DNA of 64,000 bases. Source: Faecalibacter macacae. Lineage in GTDB: Bacteria; Bacteroidota; Bacteroidia; Flavobacteriales; Weeksellaceae. Below are positions 9,341-18,953 of this stretch, piece by piece; position 1 is the first letter of the stretch; each line of letters starts with the position of its first letter. Location of the stretch: the NCBI RefSeq assembly GCF_003687725.1, contig NZ_RDOJ01000006.1, positions 96,403 through 160,402 of the forward strand, written 5' to 3'. Under the pieces are notes generated by a model. The model did no database searches. It was not told the DNA's origin and was given only the letters and a program-made list of their open reading frames with translations. Made by a program: the position numbers and the translations under genes.

Positions 9341-9657
9341 TTAGCCAATAGATAATCCGTTTTTATATAAATATAATCCTAACAATAAGATTATTATAGT
9401 TTCTATTATCCAGACAGGTTTAGGATTAAATTTTATACTTTTCAAAATTAATTGTTCTAATCCTAAAACTATCCCTACAATAATAAATCCGATTAAGGTA
9501 ATAACTCCTCCTAAAGCCATACCTCCATTATTGTTTATGAAGATAAAATTTAAAGCTAAAATGAGTTGAATTAATTCAAGAATTCCGAAAACAATAAAAA
9601 AGGCGTGATTTTCATTGGTATTGAGATTATTTATTAAATATAACCATTATTGTAAAC
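9341..9657 (-). pseudogene. Small membrane protein gene with an apparent frameshift near its start
   Basis: The minus strand is open from 9646 down to the stop at 9341-9343 (101 codons) and encodes a three-helix hydrophobic protein (segments such as FFIVFGILELIQLILALNF, VITLIGFIIVGIVLGL and IIETIIILLLGLYLY). The frame has no ATG, GTG or TTG start before codon 43. An ATG lies just upstream in the neighbouring frame (MVIFNK then stop); removing one A from the AAA run near 9634 would join it to the long frame. So this is either a recent pseudogene, a sequencing error, or a gene with an unusual start. I do not recognise the family. Confidence 0.5.
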
Positions 9658-9701
9658 GAATAATCATTTAAAGTTTTTATCACTAAATTCTCAATATAGC
9701 T

Positions 9702-9709
9702 TATTTTTG
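9702..9709 (+). promoter_or_regulatory. Putative -7 box of the M28 peptidase gene
   Basis: TATTTTTG, exact TAnnTTTG match, 23 bases before the ATG at 9732. It is bracketed by two copies of a 15-base repeat (9658-9672 and 9709-9723). Confidence 0.5.
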
Positions 9710-9731
9710 AATAATCATTTAAATCAATCAG

Positions 9732-10676
9732 ATGAAAGTATTGTACATTTTCTTACTTCTATTTACTATCCAATTAAATGCACAGCAAATTGAGGTTAAA
9801 AATCTTCAAAATCATATTTATTTCCTTTCAGATGATCAAATGAAGGGTCGTGGAACTGGAAGTAAACAAAATACAAAAGCATCAAAATATATAGCGAAAG
9901 AGTTTAAAAAATTAGGCTTAGTACCTTTAGGTACAGATGGATATTATCAAAATTTTTTAGCTAAAGTGAAAAGAGTTGTAGTTCCTGATAGCATTCGTTC
10001 TGCACGAAATGTGATTGGTTTTATTAACAATCATGCAGATAAAACAATTGTGATTGGAGCACATTATGATCACATTGGTGAAGGAAAACAAGGAAGTTCA
10101 TTGGCTGACAATAGTTATGGAATTATACATAATGGCGCTGATGATAATGCATCTGGAATTGCAGGGTTATTGGAATTAGCGAGAATTTTTAGTTCAAATT
10201 CTATTCAAGAACCTGTTAATTTTCTATTTATAGCATTTGGTGCTGAAGAATTAGGTTTAGTCGGTTCACGTTATTTTGTGAATAATCCAACATTGCCATT
10301 AAGTAATATACATTGGATGTTAAACATGGATATGATTGGTAGATTTAATCCAGATAATGGAGTTTCGATTATAGGATATGGTTCTTCTCCAGAATTTGAA
10401 ATGTTATATGAGAAATTAGATAAAGCTAAATTCATTAAACATTATACTGGTTATGAAGGTAGAGGAGGATCAGATCAAACATCGTTTTACGAAAAAGATA
10501 TACCTGTATTATTTTTCCATACAGGTGGTCATCCAGATTATCATCGTCCAACAGATGATGCAGATAAGGTAGATTATTTAAGTTTAAAAAGAATTTTAGA
10601 ACTTGAAATGGCCTTTATCGAAGGTAGTTTTCCTTTTCAAAAAATGAATTTTAGAAGTACAGATAAGTCAAAATAA
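9732..10676 (+). CDS. Secreted M28-family zinc aminopeptidase
   Basis: 314 residues with an N-terminal signal peptide ending near Ala17-Gln18. The co-catalytic zinc ligands of family M28 are all visible: AHYDH with His111, GADDNAS with Asp137, the catalytic and ligand glutamates in AEELG (172-173), MDMIGR with Asp200, and HPDYHRPTDD with His271. Members remove N-terminal residues from peptides in the periplasm or outside the cell. Length fits the short single-domain form without a PDZ or PA domain. Single-gene transcript. Confidence 0.92.
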   Translation: MKVLYIFLLLFTIQLNAQQIEVKNLQNHIYFLSDDQMKGRGTGSKQNTKASKYIAKEFKKLGLVPLGTDGYYQNFLAKVKRVVVPDSIRSARNVIGFINNHADKTIVIGAHYDHIGEGKQGSSLADNSYGIIHNGADDNASGIAGLLELARIFSSNSIQEPVNFLFIAFGAEELGLVGSRYFVNNPTLPLSNIHWMLNMDMIGRFNPDNGVSIIGYGSSPEFEMLYEKLDKAKFIKHYTGYEGRGGSDQTSFYEKDIPVLFFHTGGHPDYHRPTDDADKVDYLSLKRILELEMAFIEGSFPFQKMNFRSTDKSK

Positions 10677-10685
10677 TAGAATATG

Positions 10686-10711
10686 AAACCTGCATTTTTG
10701 CAGGTTTTTTT
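10686..10711 (+). terminator. Terminator of the M28 peptidase gene
   Basis: AAACCTGCA and TGCAGGTTT form a stem around TTTT and end in a seven-T run. It lies directly at the 3' end of the converging TonB receptor gene. Confidence 0.8.
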
Positions 10712-12737
10712 ATAATGTAAATCGTGTTCCAAAATAGAAGTTGATGGTTGCTGCCGGATTATAAAATCGATTTCCAAAAGCATTTAAATCATATCCCGCA
10801 CTGTACTTCGAATTGTATAGATTATTTACACCAGTATAGATGGATAATGAACTTTTCTTGATTTTAAAATTTGTGTCTACGAGTATATTTCCAATGATAT
10901 ATTCTTTTTCTTCAACTGTATTTGCATCATTTAAATAAAGCTTCGAATTAAAATAATTGCTCCAAATCACTTGTATTTTATTCAATAATTCTATAGATAT
11001 GCTATTTTGAATTGAAAATTTAGAAATTCCAGGTATGATATTATTTGAATAATCATTGTTAGCGATTTTGTATTGATTATATTTAAAATCATAGAGATGA
11101 CCTGAAACAAAAAATGAACCTTTCGTGAAAATTGAATGGTCAAAATTAAATGGTTTTGATTGTAGTTGAAATTCAATTCCTCGTTGTTTTGTTCCTCCAG
11201 AATTGATAAAATAATCGTTACCATTTTCATCTTGTCTTCGAACAATTGCATCTTTTAGATCAAAATCAAATACAGTGAATTCGAAAAACCATTGGTTAAT
11301 ACTGTGGCGAATACCAATCTCTTTATTCCATCCATATTCTGAATTTAGATTTTGTTGAATTTCTTGGGAAGAAGATCTTACTTCTTCTGTCGTAGGTGAT
11401 GAAATACCTTTAGCAATTTTTCCTCGAACACTCCAATTATTCATAAATTTATAAGTTACGCCCAATTGAGGTAACCATTGCATTTGAAATGACTTTTTCC
11501 CTGATTCTACAATAGGATATAATGTTTCCCAATTGTAGTTCATCGTATTAAGACTTAGCGAAGCATCAATAAACCATTGATTGGCGATGTTTGCGTGCTG
11601 ATTGATGTAATAATATCCGCTGTAAGTTTGTAAATCATCAAATTTTTGAGGATTTCCTTTTGTTCCTGCGTTATTATCATAGTTTCGAAAAGAAGTTTTA
11701 TTCAATCCTAATTCAGTTCCGAAACGAGTATTTAATTTGATTTGATCTAATTGTTTTTCGTACTCAAAATACAAACGTCCTTGAAAGTTATTTTCTTTTC
11801 GCACTTCAAAATTTGAAATAAATGGATTTTTAAAATCTGTAAAAGAAGATTGAAGCATGATAAAATTTTTCCAATTCGGATTGATTTTCCATAAATGACT
11901 TATTCCTCCAAGAAAAGTTTTATTCTTAATTCCAGCTTGTTGTTCAACTGCACTTGGTAAAGTTGCAGTGGCTAATCGTGCTTGTCTACGATCTGCCTGC
12001 ATTTGATTATAAGTTAATCCACCAGGTGTTTGATACTGTAAATCTGTGAATAAAAGTAAAAGATTTAATTCATTCTCATTTTTGTAATTCCATTGATCTT
12101 TCAATAGAAATGAATTTCGTTTTATTGCAGATTGCTCGCGATAACTATCGGATTGATAATGTGATTGACCTAAATGTAAATGATGATTTCCTATTTGTTT
12201 ATTGAAATTGATATTTTCATGAAATTGGTTATAACTTCCTGTACCAATAGAAGCTTTTACACCATCTTTTTTTAATGTTTTTAAAACTGCTACACCACCA
12301 GTTTCTACTCCAAATTCTCCACCTTGAGGACCTTTCATTATATCTATTGATGATAAAAATTGAGGTTCAATTAAATTTAAATAGGCATTTCCTGTTGCAT
12401 CAGTTAAAATAAAATCATCCAAATATATTTTGACATTTCTAACACCAAATGGAGAACGAATTGTACTTCCTCTTAATGATAAGCGATAACTACCAGGCGA
12501 GCGTTCCTCCATTTTAACTCCAGGAACAGTATTAAAACTCTCCATTAATCGTTCTGGATGATTCAATTGCATTTGATGTTTATTAATTGAATTTAAAGAA
12601 GTTGTAGTTTCTAAAATTGGAGTTGTGCGATGAAATGTTTGAATGATTGTTTCATTCAATTGGATACTATCATTTTCTTGTGCATGAGAAGAAAAACTTG
12701 TGACTAAAAATAATACAGGAATATAAATGTTTTTCAT
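10710..12737 (-). CDS. TonB-dependent outer-membrane receptor
   Basis: 675 residues with a signal peptide ending in SSHAQ (about 20), a plug domain at about 35-150 (VPGVKMEERSPGSYRLSLRG, GGEFGVETGGV) and a 22-strand-type barrel to a C-terminal aromatic/hydrophobic end (FGTRFTL). There is no N-terminal carboxypeptidase-like domain, so it is of the iron-complex/vitamin receptor class rather than SusC. The substrate is not deducible. A PQQ-type sugar dehydrogenase lies just upstream on the same strand but is separated by a hairpin terminator. Confidence 0.9.
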   Translation of the reverse strand: MKNIYIPVLFLVTSFSSHAQENDSIQLNETIIQTFHRTTPILETTTSLNSINKHQMQLNHPERLMESFNTVPGVKMEERSPGSYRLSLRGSTIRSPFGVRNVKIYLDDFILTDATGNAYLNLIEPQFLSSIDIMKGPQGGEFGVETGGVAVLKTLKKDGVKASIGTGSYNQFHENINFNKQIGNHHLHLGQSHYQSDSYREQSAIKRNSFLLKDQWNYKNENELNLLLLFTDLQYQTPGGLTYNQMQADRRQARLATATLPSAVEQQAGIKNKTFLGGISHLWKINPNWKNFIMLQSSFTDFKNPFISNFEVRKENNFQGRLYFEYEKQLDQIKLNTRFGTELGLNKTSFRNYDNNAGTKGNPQKFDDLQTYSGYYYINQHANIANQWFIDASLSLNTMNYNWETLYPIVESGKKSFQMQWLPQLGVTYKFMNNWSVRGKIAKGISSPTTEEVRSSSQEIQQNLNSEYGWNKEIGIRHSINQWFFEFTVFDFDLKDAIVRRQDENGNDYFINSGGTKQRGIEFQLQSKPFNFDHSIFTKGSFFVSGHLYDFKYNQYKIANNDYSNNIIPGISKFSIQNSISIELLNKIQVIWSNYFNSKLYLNDANTVEEKEYIIGNILVDTNFKIKKSSLSIYTGVNNLYNSKYSAGYDLNAFGNRFYNPAATINFYFGTRFTL

Positions 12738-12757
12738 GGCAGTAAAGGATTTACGTT

Positions 12758-12789
12758 AAAAAAGTGGTAATCAACATTACCACTTTTTT
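12758..12789 (-). terminator. Bidirectional hairpin between sugar dehydrogenase and TonB receptor genes
   Basis: AAAAAAGTGGTAA (12758-12770) pairs with TTACCACTTTTTT (12777-12789). On the minus strand it ends the dehydrogenase transcript; readthrough would still reach the receptor gene. Confidence 0.8.
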
Positions 12790-12795
12790 CTTCAA

Positions 12796-14028
12796 TTATT
12801 TTTTAGCGATTCGGTATAGTTTCCCATTGTCACCAACTGCATACAAATGACCATCAATACCAGTAACCATATCTCGAATACGATCTTTTTGATCTAATAA
12901 TAAATGTTCTTCACCTATTACTTTATTCCCTTCAATTACTAAACGAACTAAAGCTTGTTTTACCATACCACCAACAAATAAACTTCCTTTCCATTCGTCA
13001 ATCGAACCAGTGTAAAATTCGGCTCCACTTGGTGCAATTACAGGATCCCAATAATAATTTGGTTGTTCTAAACCTTCATTATTTGTAGCTCCATTTGCAA
13101 TTTTACCACCAGCATATTCAATACCGTATGTAATTAAAGGCCAACCATAGTTTTTACCTGGCTGAATTAAATTTAATTCGTCTCCACCACGTGGTCCATG
13201 TTCTATTTCCCATAATTCACCTTTATCATTAAACGCTAAACTTTGTGGGCTTCGGTGACCTAAACTATAAATTTCTGGTAAAACCTCTTTGTTTGATTCA
13301 AAAGGATTTCCAGATGCAGGTTTTCCATCTGTTGTAATACGAATAATTTTACCCAAAGGTGATTTTAAATCTTGAGCATATTTACGCATTTCATCAGAAG
13401 AACGTTCACCAAAAGAAGCATATAAATATCCGTCTTTATCAAAAACTAATCGGCTTCCGTAATGTAAACCACTATCATGAGATGGGAATGTTCTATAAAT
13501 TATTTTTACATTTTCTACTTTGGTTTCGTCAGTAGATAACGTTGCTTTAGCAATAGATGTTTGATCATTTTTACTTCCATCAGTTGCAGGTTCAGAGAAA
13601 GTCCAATAAATCGTTCGATTTTCTTTAAAATTTGGATCTAAAATAACATCCAATAATCCACCTTGATTGTATTGATTTACTTTAGGTAAACCTGTTATTT
13701 TTTTTAATTCATATGGTTTCTGTAAATCAATAATCATCATATAACCAGACTTTTCAGTCATTAATAATTTTCCATCAGGTAAATTAACAATAGCCCAAGG
13801 TAAACCTAAATTCTCATTCACGACACTCACATCATAACCACTTTTCGTTTTGATATAATTTGCGCGTGTTTGGCCCTCAAATGCTGGTTTATATTCAGTA
13901 TTTGCAGCTTCAGTTTCTTTGGAAATGCTTTCATTGGTTTTAGCATCAGCATTTTCAGTATTATTCTTATTGTTAGTACAAGAAAATAAGAAAAGCATTG
14001 ATAATGTTAATGTTGCAAGATTCTTCAT
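12796..14028 (-). CDS. PQQ-dependent sugar dehydrogenase-like lipoprotein
   Basis: 410 residues. Lipoprotein signal with Cys17 (MLFLFSC), then a low-complexity Asn/Glu linker, then a six-bladed soluble glucose/sorbosone dehydrogenase propeller. Blade motifs include GLPWAIVNLPDGKLLMTEK, LHYGSRLVFDKDGYLY, GHRSPQSLAFN and HGPRGGDELN, which match the Asd/YliI family using PQQ to oxidise aldose sugars. Expected to sit in the outer membrane facing the periplasm or surface. Near-consensus -7 box (TAAATTCG on the minus strand, 14046-14053) precedes it. Confidence 0.9.
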   Translation of the reverse strand: MKNLATLTLSMLFLFSCTNNKNNTENADAKTNESISKETEAANTEYKPAFEGQTRANYIKTKSGYDVSVVNENLGLPWAIVNLPDGKLLMTEKSGYMMIIDLQKPYELKKITGLPKVNQYNQGGLLDVILDPNFKENRTIYWTFSEPATDGSKNDQTSIAKATLSTDETKVENVKIIYRTFPSHDSGLHYGSRLVFDKDGYLYASFGERSSDEMRKYAQDLKSPLGKIIRITTDGKPASGNPFESNKEVLPEIYSLGHRSPQSLAFNDKGELWEIEHGPRGGDELNLIQPGKNYGWPLITYGIEYAGGKIANGATNNEGLEQPNYYWDPVIAPSGAEFYTGSIDEWKGSLFVGGMVKQALVRLVIEGNKVIGEEHLLLDQKDRIRDMVTGIDGHLYAVGDNGKLYRIAKK

Positions 14029-14198
14029 GGATATATTATTTAACTCGAATTTACTATTTTAATTTTAAAATATTCCAAACCAAATCAAAGTTCGATAACC
14101 TATTTATTTTAAGTTGTTTAATTTGATTTAAAAAAATAAAGACAATTAGATAAATAGCGAATTAAGAATGATGATATTTGTAAACTGATTTTTTATAA

Positions 14199-15215
14199 AT
14201 GAAAGAATTTCTTAAAAGAAAAGATATTGAGTTATCGCCTAAACGCTATTTTATTGATGCGATGGGAGCAATGGCTTATGGTTTATTTGCTACTTTATTG
14301 GTTGGTACGATTTTAAAAACGATTGGCGAAGAATTTGGAATCTCTTTCTTGAAAGATGTTATTTGGCCCGTTGCCAATCAAGCAACAGGTCCAGCAATTG
14401 CATTAGCCATTGCATATAGTTTACGCGCACCACAATTGGTTATGTTTTCTTCAGCTGTTGTTGGTATAGCTGCTTATCAATTAGGTGGTCCTTTAGGAGT
14501 CTTTATAGCGACTATATTTGCTGTAGAAATTGGTAAAATGGTTGCAGGCGAAACTAGAATTGATATAGTAATTACGCCAATTATAACCGTTTTGGTCGGA
14601 GTAATTTTAGCTCAATTTATTGGTCCAACTGTAAATCAATTAATGAAATGGATTGGCGAATTAATTATGTTATCTACAGATACTAATCCTTTAGTTATGG
14701 GAATTGTAATAGCAGTTATTGTTGGAATTGTGTTAACCTTACCAATATCATCAGCTGCATTATGCTTGATGTTAGAATTGGACGGATTAGCTGCCGGAGC
14801 TGCTACAATTGGATGTTGTGCTCAAATGATAGGATTCGCAACGATTAGTTTTAAAGATAATGGAATAAAAGGTCTTTTGGCGCAAGGTTTAGGGACAAGT
14901 ATGTTGCAAATGCCGAACATTTATAAAAATTGGAGAATTTGGATTCCGCCTACTTTAGCATCTGCTATAATTGGTCCGATTGCAATTATTTATTTTAATT
15001 TGACAAATTCGGCATTAGAATCTGGTATGGGAAGTTGTGGATTGGTTGGTCAAATTGGTACATTTAACGTAATGAAAACTGAATATTCGTCAATTTATAT
15101 TTTAACATCAATCCTTGGTTTACAAATTATTGCACCAGCAATTTTATCATATATTTTTTATTTCTTGATGAAGAAAAAACAATGGATTAAAGATGGTGAT
15201 ATGAAGATTTTTTAA
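14199..15215 (+). CDS. PfoR-like PTS EIIC-family membrane protein
   Basis: 338 residues with roughly nine or ten hydrophobic segments. Motifs such as YFIDAMGAMAYGLFATLLVG at the N-terminus and GAATIGCCAQMIGFA in the middle match the EIIC_2/PfoR group of sugar phosphotransferase membrane components. No EIIA or EIIB gene is nearby, so it is an orphan, and transport coupled to phosphorylation should not be assumed. A box GATATTTG at 14173-14180 (one mismatch to TAnnTTTG) lies before the start. The uracil permease follows after 43 bases but has its own exact -7 box. Confidence 0.75.
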   Translation: MKEFLKRKDIELSPKRYFIDAMGAMAYGLFATLLVGTILKTIGEEFGISFLKDVIWPVANQATGPAIALAIAYSLRAPQLVMFSSAVVGIAAYQLGGPLGVFIATIFAVEIGKMVAGETRIDIVITPIITVLVGVILAQFIGPTVNQLMKWIGELIMLSTDTNPLVMGIVIAVIVGIVLTLPISSAALCLMLELDGLAAGAATIGCCAQMIGFATISFKDNGIKGLLAQGLGTSMLQMPNIYKNWRIWIPPTLASAIIGPIAIIYFNLTNSALESGMGSCGLVGQIGTFNVMKTEYSSIYILTSILGLQIIAPAILSYIFYFLMKKKQWIKDGDMKIF

Positions 15216-15230
15216 TCGAATTGTTTCTTC

Positions 15231-15238
15231 TAATTTTG
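15231..15238 (+). promoter_or_regulatory. Putative -7 box of the uracil permease gene
   Basis: TAATTTTG matches TAnnTTTG and lies 21 bases before the ATG, giving a very short leader. Confidence 0.5.
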
Positions 15239-15258
15239 TAACAACAAAAAACATTATA

Positions 15259-16578
15259 ATGAGTCAGAATAATGACAAAAATATTGTGCTAAGAATTGAA
15301 GATAAACCCAAACTAGGACAAGGAATATTATTAAGTATTCAACACTTGTTCGCGATGTTTGGAGCGACGGTATTAGTTCCTGCATTAACAGGAATGAATC
15401 CATCCATAGCTTTAATCTCAAGCGGTCTTGGAACCTTAGCTTTTATATTAATTACAAGAGGAAAAGTTCCATCTTATTTAGGATCTTCATTTGCATTTAT
15501 CAATCCAATTATAGCTTTAAAAGTTTTAGAAGCAGATCCTGCAAGTGGTATACAAACAGGGAGTTTTCTTGTAGGAAGTTTTTTAGTAGGTTTAGTTTAT
15601 GCATTAGTTGCATTAATTATCGCAAAAGCAGGTACAAATTGGTTAATGAAATTATTACCACCAATTGTAGTTGGTCCAGTTATTATGGTAATTGGTTTAG
15701 GATTAGCTTCAACAGCTATTGGAATGGTAACCAATAATCCAAAAGGAGAATACGATTTAACGTATGTAACAATTGGTTTTGTAACTTTGTTAATTACAAT
15801 AATCACTGCAATTTTTAGTAAAGGATTCTTAAGTGTAATTCCTGTTTTAGTTGGAATTGTAGGTGGTTATATTTTTTCAATTTTTATGGGTGTTGTTAAT
15901 TTACAACCTGTATTAGATGCCAATTGGTTTCAAATTCCAGATTTCACAGTTCCATTTATCGATTATTCACCTTTTATTTCTTGGTATGTTATTTTGTTGA
16001 TGGTACCAGTTGCAATCGTTCCAATTGCAGAGCATATAGGGCATCAATTGGTATTAAGTAAAGTGGTAAATAAAGATTTGATCAAAGATCCAGGTTTAGA
16101 TCGATCAATGTTAGGAGATGGAATTGCAACAATGATTGCAGCTTGTATCGGTGGACCTCCAAATACTACATATGGAGAAAATATTGGAGTATTAGCAATA
16201 ACTCGTGCATTCAGTATTTATGTATTTTTAGGCGCTGCATTTTTTGCAATAATATTTGGTTTTTGTGGCAAAATTTCTGTTTTACTAAGTACAATTCCAG
16301 GCCCAGTAATGGGTGGAGTTTCTATTTTATTATTTGGAATTATTGCTTCAAGCGGATTAAGAATGTTAGTAGAAAATAAGGTAGATTTTAAAATAAAACG
16401 TAACTTAATTATATCATCTGTTATCTTAATTATAGGAATTGGTGGAGCAGCGATTCATATTGGTAAAATGTTTTCTTTAGAAGGAATGGCTTTAGCTTCG
16501 ATTGTAGGAGTAATGCTAAATTTAATTTTACCTGGACGAGAGGAAGTTAGCTTTGATGATATGTTTAACGAAGAATAA
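15259..16578 (+). CDS. Uracil/xanthine permease, NCS2 (UraA) family
   Basis: 439 residues, about 14 membrane segments, proton-coupled nucleobase uptake. Typical NCS2 landmarks: QHLFAMFGATVLVP near the N-terminus, GSSFAFINP (75-83), AEHIGHQ with substrate-binding Glu258, and GGPPNTTYGENIG with Glu307. The two glutamates and the AEHIGHQ block agree with uracil-specific UraA rather than xanthine/urate transporters, which usually differ at these sites; the substrate remains a prediction. Inner membrane. Confidence 0.9.
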   Translation: MSQNNDKNIVLRIEDKPKLGQGILLSIQHLFAMFGATVLVPALTGMNPSIALISSGLGTLAFILITRGKVPSYLGSSFAFINPIIALKVLEADPASGIQTGSFLVGSFLVGLVYALVALIIAKAGTNWLMKLLPPIVVGPVIMVIGLGLASTAIGMVTNNPKGEYDLTYVTIGFVTLLITIITAIFSKGFLSVIPVLVGIVGGYIFSIFMGVVNLQPVLDANWFQIPDFTVPFIDYSPFISWYVILLMVPVAIVPIAEHIGHQLVLSKVVNKDLIKDPGLDRSMLGDGIATMIAACIGGPPNTTYGENIGVLAITRAFSIYVFLGAAFFAIIFGFCGKISVLLSTIPGPVMGGVSILLFGIIASSGLRMLVENKVDFKIKRNLIISSVILIIGIGGAAIHIGKMFSLEGMALASIVGVMLNLILPGREEVSFDDMFNEE

Positions 16579-16654
16579 AACCAAATTATAGTAAAGCTTA
16601 TGGTATAGATTTTATACTTTAGTAATCAATTATAAATAATGAATTTTCATTCTA

Positions 16655-18268
16655 ATGAAATTAAATCATAAAACATTATTGGTGATGCTAGGTATTGCAT
16701 CACTTACATTTACTGCTTGTTCATCGAATAAATCATCGAAACAAGTCGTTTATAAAAAAGTATCAAAACCGGTAACTAAACCAGTAACACCGAATCAAAA
16801 TAAAACTACAACTGTAGTAAAACCACAAGTTACTAAACCGCAAGAGGAAATTTATAAGGTAGCATTACCAGAAATTAACCGAGAATTTAGAGCTGCTTGG
16901 GTTGCAACTGTTGCAAATATAAATTGGCCATCTAAACGAACTTTAACAACAGATCAGCAAAAAGACGAAGCGGTTAAGATTTTAGATATGTTAGAATCTA
17001 ATAACTTCAACGCTGTAATTTTTCAGGTTCGTCCTTCGGGAGATGCCTTATATAAAAGTAATTATGAACCTTGGTCTTATTTCTTAACAGGCGAAATAGG
17101 TAAAAGTCCATATCCATATTATGATCCTTTAGAGTTTTGGGTTGAAGAAGCTCATAAACGTGGATTAGAATTACACGTTTGGTTAAATCCATATCGTGCA
17201 CACCATTCTAGTGGAGGAGCAGTTACAAGTCAATCAATGGTGAAACAAGCTCCAGAAAATGTTGTTCGTTTAAAGAACGGAATGTATTGGTTTGATCCTG
17301 CAGATAAGCGTACACAAAATCACGTGTCTAATGTAGTTAAAGATATTGTTTCACGTTATGATATTGATGGTGTTCATTTTGATGATTATTTCTATCCATA
17401 TGCTTCTTACAACGGAGGAGCAGATTTTCCAGATAATACAACTTGGAATCAATATGTTAAAAATGGTGGAAAATTAGCTCGTGCTGATTGGCGTCGTGAT
17501 AATGTAAATTACATCATCGAACGTATTTATAGAGAAATCAAAGCTGAAAAACCATTTGTAAAGTTTGGTATTAGTCCATTCGGAATTTGGAAGCCAGGTT
17601 ATCCTGTAGGAATTACAGGTTCTTCTCAGTACGATGAATTATATGCAGATGCTAAATTATGGTTGAATAAAGGTTGGGTTGATTATTTTTCACCTCAATT
17701 GTATTGGCCAATTGAATCGAAAGGGCAACCATTTCCTAAATTATTAGAATGGTGGAAATCAGAGAATACACATAATCGTCACTTATGGCCTGGATTAAAT
17801 ACCGTTGAGGTAAAAGCTACAGATCGTACAACAGAAATTGTAAATCAGGTTAAAGTTTCAAATGAAATTTTAGATCAACATCCTGGTGTTATTCACTGGA
17901 GTATAGCTGGATTAACAAAAAATCCTTCGATGTTAAGTTCTTTAAAAAACGGACCTTATAAATCAAAAGCATTAGTTCCAACAATGAATTGGATTAAATC
18001 TGCAAAGTTAGATAAGCCAAAAGTTTTAGTTACAAATCAACCAAAAGATGTTGTAGTAAATTGGAAAGAATCGAAGTCAAACAATATTTCTCAATGGGTT
18101 TTATTTGCAAGATATAATGACAATTGGGAAACGATATTTTTAAATCCACATACAACATACCACACAGTTTCTAAATCGAAAAATGGTAAAACTTTAAATG
18201 CGGTTGCGTTAAAAGGAATTGATCGTTTAGGGAATGAAAGTGATTATGTAGCGGAAAGAATTAATTAA
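16655..18268 (+). CDS. DigH-like family 10-type glycosyl hydrolase lipoprotein (GHL10/DUF187)
   Basis: 537 residues. Lipobox at Cys22 (SLTFTAC), a Lys/Thr/Pro-rich linker to about residue 70, the GHL10 TIM barrel at about 78-400 (EFRAAWVATVANINWPS, VIFQVRPSGDALY, LELHVWLNPYRAHH, DGVHFDDYFYPY), and a C-terminal fibronectin-like region to the end. In Escherichia coli the homologue DigH cleaves denuded peptidoglycan glycan strands at the septum, so a cell-envelope role is expected. An upstream 10-codon frame at 16638 overlaps the start in another phase; the lipobox fixes the chosen ATG. Confidence 0.9.
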   Translation: MKLNHKTLLVMLGIASLTFTACSSNKSSKQVVYKKVSKPVTKPVTPNQNKTTTVVKPQVTKPQEEIYKVALPEINREFRAAWVATVANINWPSKRTLTTDQQKDEAVKILDMLESNNFNAVIFQVRPSGDALYKSNYEPWSYFLTGEIGKSPYPYYDPLEFWVEEAHKRGLELHVWLNPYRAHHSSGGAVTSQSMVKQAPENVVRLKNGMYWFDPADKRTQNHVSNVVKDIVSRYDIDGVHFDDYFYPYASYNGGADFPDNTTWNQYVKNGGKLARADWRRDNVNYIIERIYREIKAEKPFVKFGISPFGIWKPGYPVGITGSSQYDELYADAKLWLNKGWVDYFSPQLYWPIESKGQPFPKLLEWWKSENTHNRHLWPGLNTVEVKATDRTTEIVNQVKVSNEILDQHPGVIHWSIAGLTKNPSMLSSLKNGPYKSKALVPTMNWIKSAKLDKPKVLVTNQPKDVVVNWKESKSNNISQWVLFARYNDNWETIFLNPHTTYHTVSKSKNGKTLNAVALKGIDRLGNESDYVAERIN

Positions 18269-18280
18269 TATTTTATCATA

Positions 18281-18314
18281 AAAAAAAAAAGGGATGCATT
18301 TGCATCCCTTTTTT
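18281..18314. terminator. Bidirectional terminator between convergent genes
   Basis: A ten-A tract, GGGATGCA (18291-18298), TT, TGCATCCC (18301-18308), then six T residues; suited to both strands. Confidence 0.85.
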
Positions 18315-18327
18315 AGCTTTATAATTA

Positions 18328-18834
18328 TTATAAAGCTTTTATTACTTTATCGTTAATGTTATAATAGTTAATTACATCGTCGTAATTTTCATAATTAATT
18401 CCATTTGCAGATCTTCCAAAGTTAGCAGGAATAACAACTACTCTAAATGTTTGATTTCTGATAAATTCAGATCCAGTTAAGTCAAAGGTTCCTCCAGCAT
18501 AAATTGTAATATCATTTACAGTGAAATCAAAAGTATAATCAACTTCATTTCCGTCAGATAAATAATACGTTTTAGGTAAAAGTTCCCAAACTGGATTACC
18601 GTTAGCAGTTGCAGATTGTCTGTAGATTAAAACTACATCACTGCTATATAATGGTACTTGAAATTGTCTAAAAATATTGTAACCATTATTATCGTAAGTA
18701 AAGTTTACATTTTTGATGTCGTATACAGAAGAAATTGTATCAGTATCTTGTGTATAATTATCATCGTCAGTTGTACAACTCACTACAAATACACTAAAAA
18801 GTGCAATTAAAAATAAGGGTAGTAATTTTTTCAT
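18328..18834 (-). CDS. Small putative lipoprotein of unknown function
   Basis: 168 residues from the start at 18834, chosen because MKKLLPLFLIALFSVFVVSC gives a clean lipoprotein signal (Cys20); an ATG six codons upstream is also in frame. After an Asp/Thr linker the domain contains DVVLIYRQ and WELLPKTYYLSDG, a pattern I associate with small uncharacterised Bacteroidota lipoproteins, from memory only. An exact minus-strand -7 box (18850-18857) sits about 16 bases upstream and would favour the inner start. Alone between terminators. Confidence 0.75.
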   Translation of the reverse strand: MKKLLPLFLIALFSVFVVSCTTDDDNYTQDTDTISSVYDIKNVNFTYDNNGYNIFRQFQVPLYSSDVVLIYRQSATANGNPVWELLPKTYYLSDGNEVDYTFDFTVNDITIYAGGTFDLTGSEFIRNQTFRVVVIPANFGRSANGINYENYDDVINYYNINDKVIKAL

Positions 18835-18849
18835 ATTGTAAATTTTTTT

Positions 18850-18857
18850 CAAATATA
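18850..18857 (-). promoter_or_regulatory. Putative -7 box of the small lipoprotein gene
   Basis: TATATTTG on the minus strand, exact match to TAnnTTTG. Its position between the two candidate ATGs' upstream region supports the start at 18834. Confidence 0.5.
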
Positions 18858-18953
18858 ATTCAAACCTTATACCAAATAATATTATTTATTATAATTAAAT
18901 TAGAATTTACACGTTATTACGTTTTTAATCATGGCTTATAATTATTTACGATT

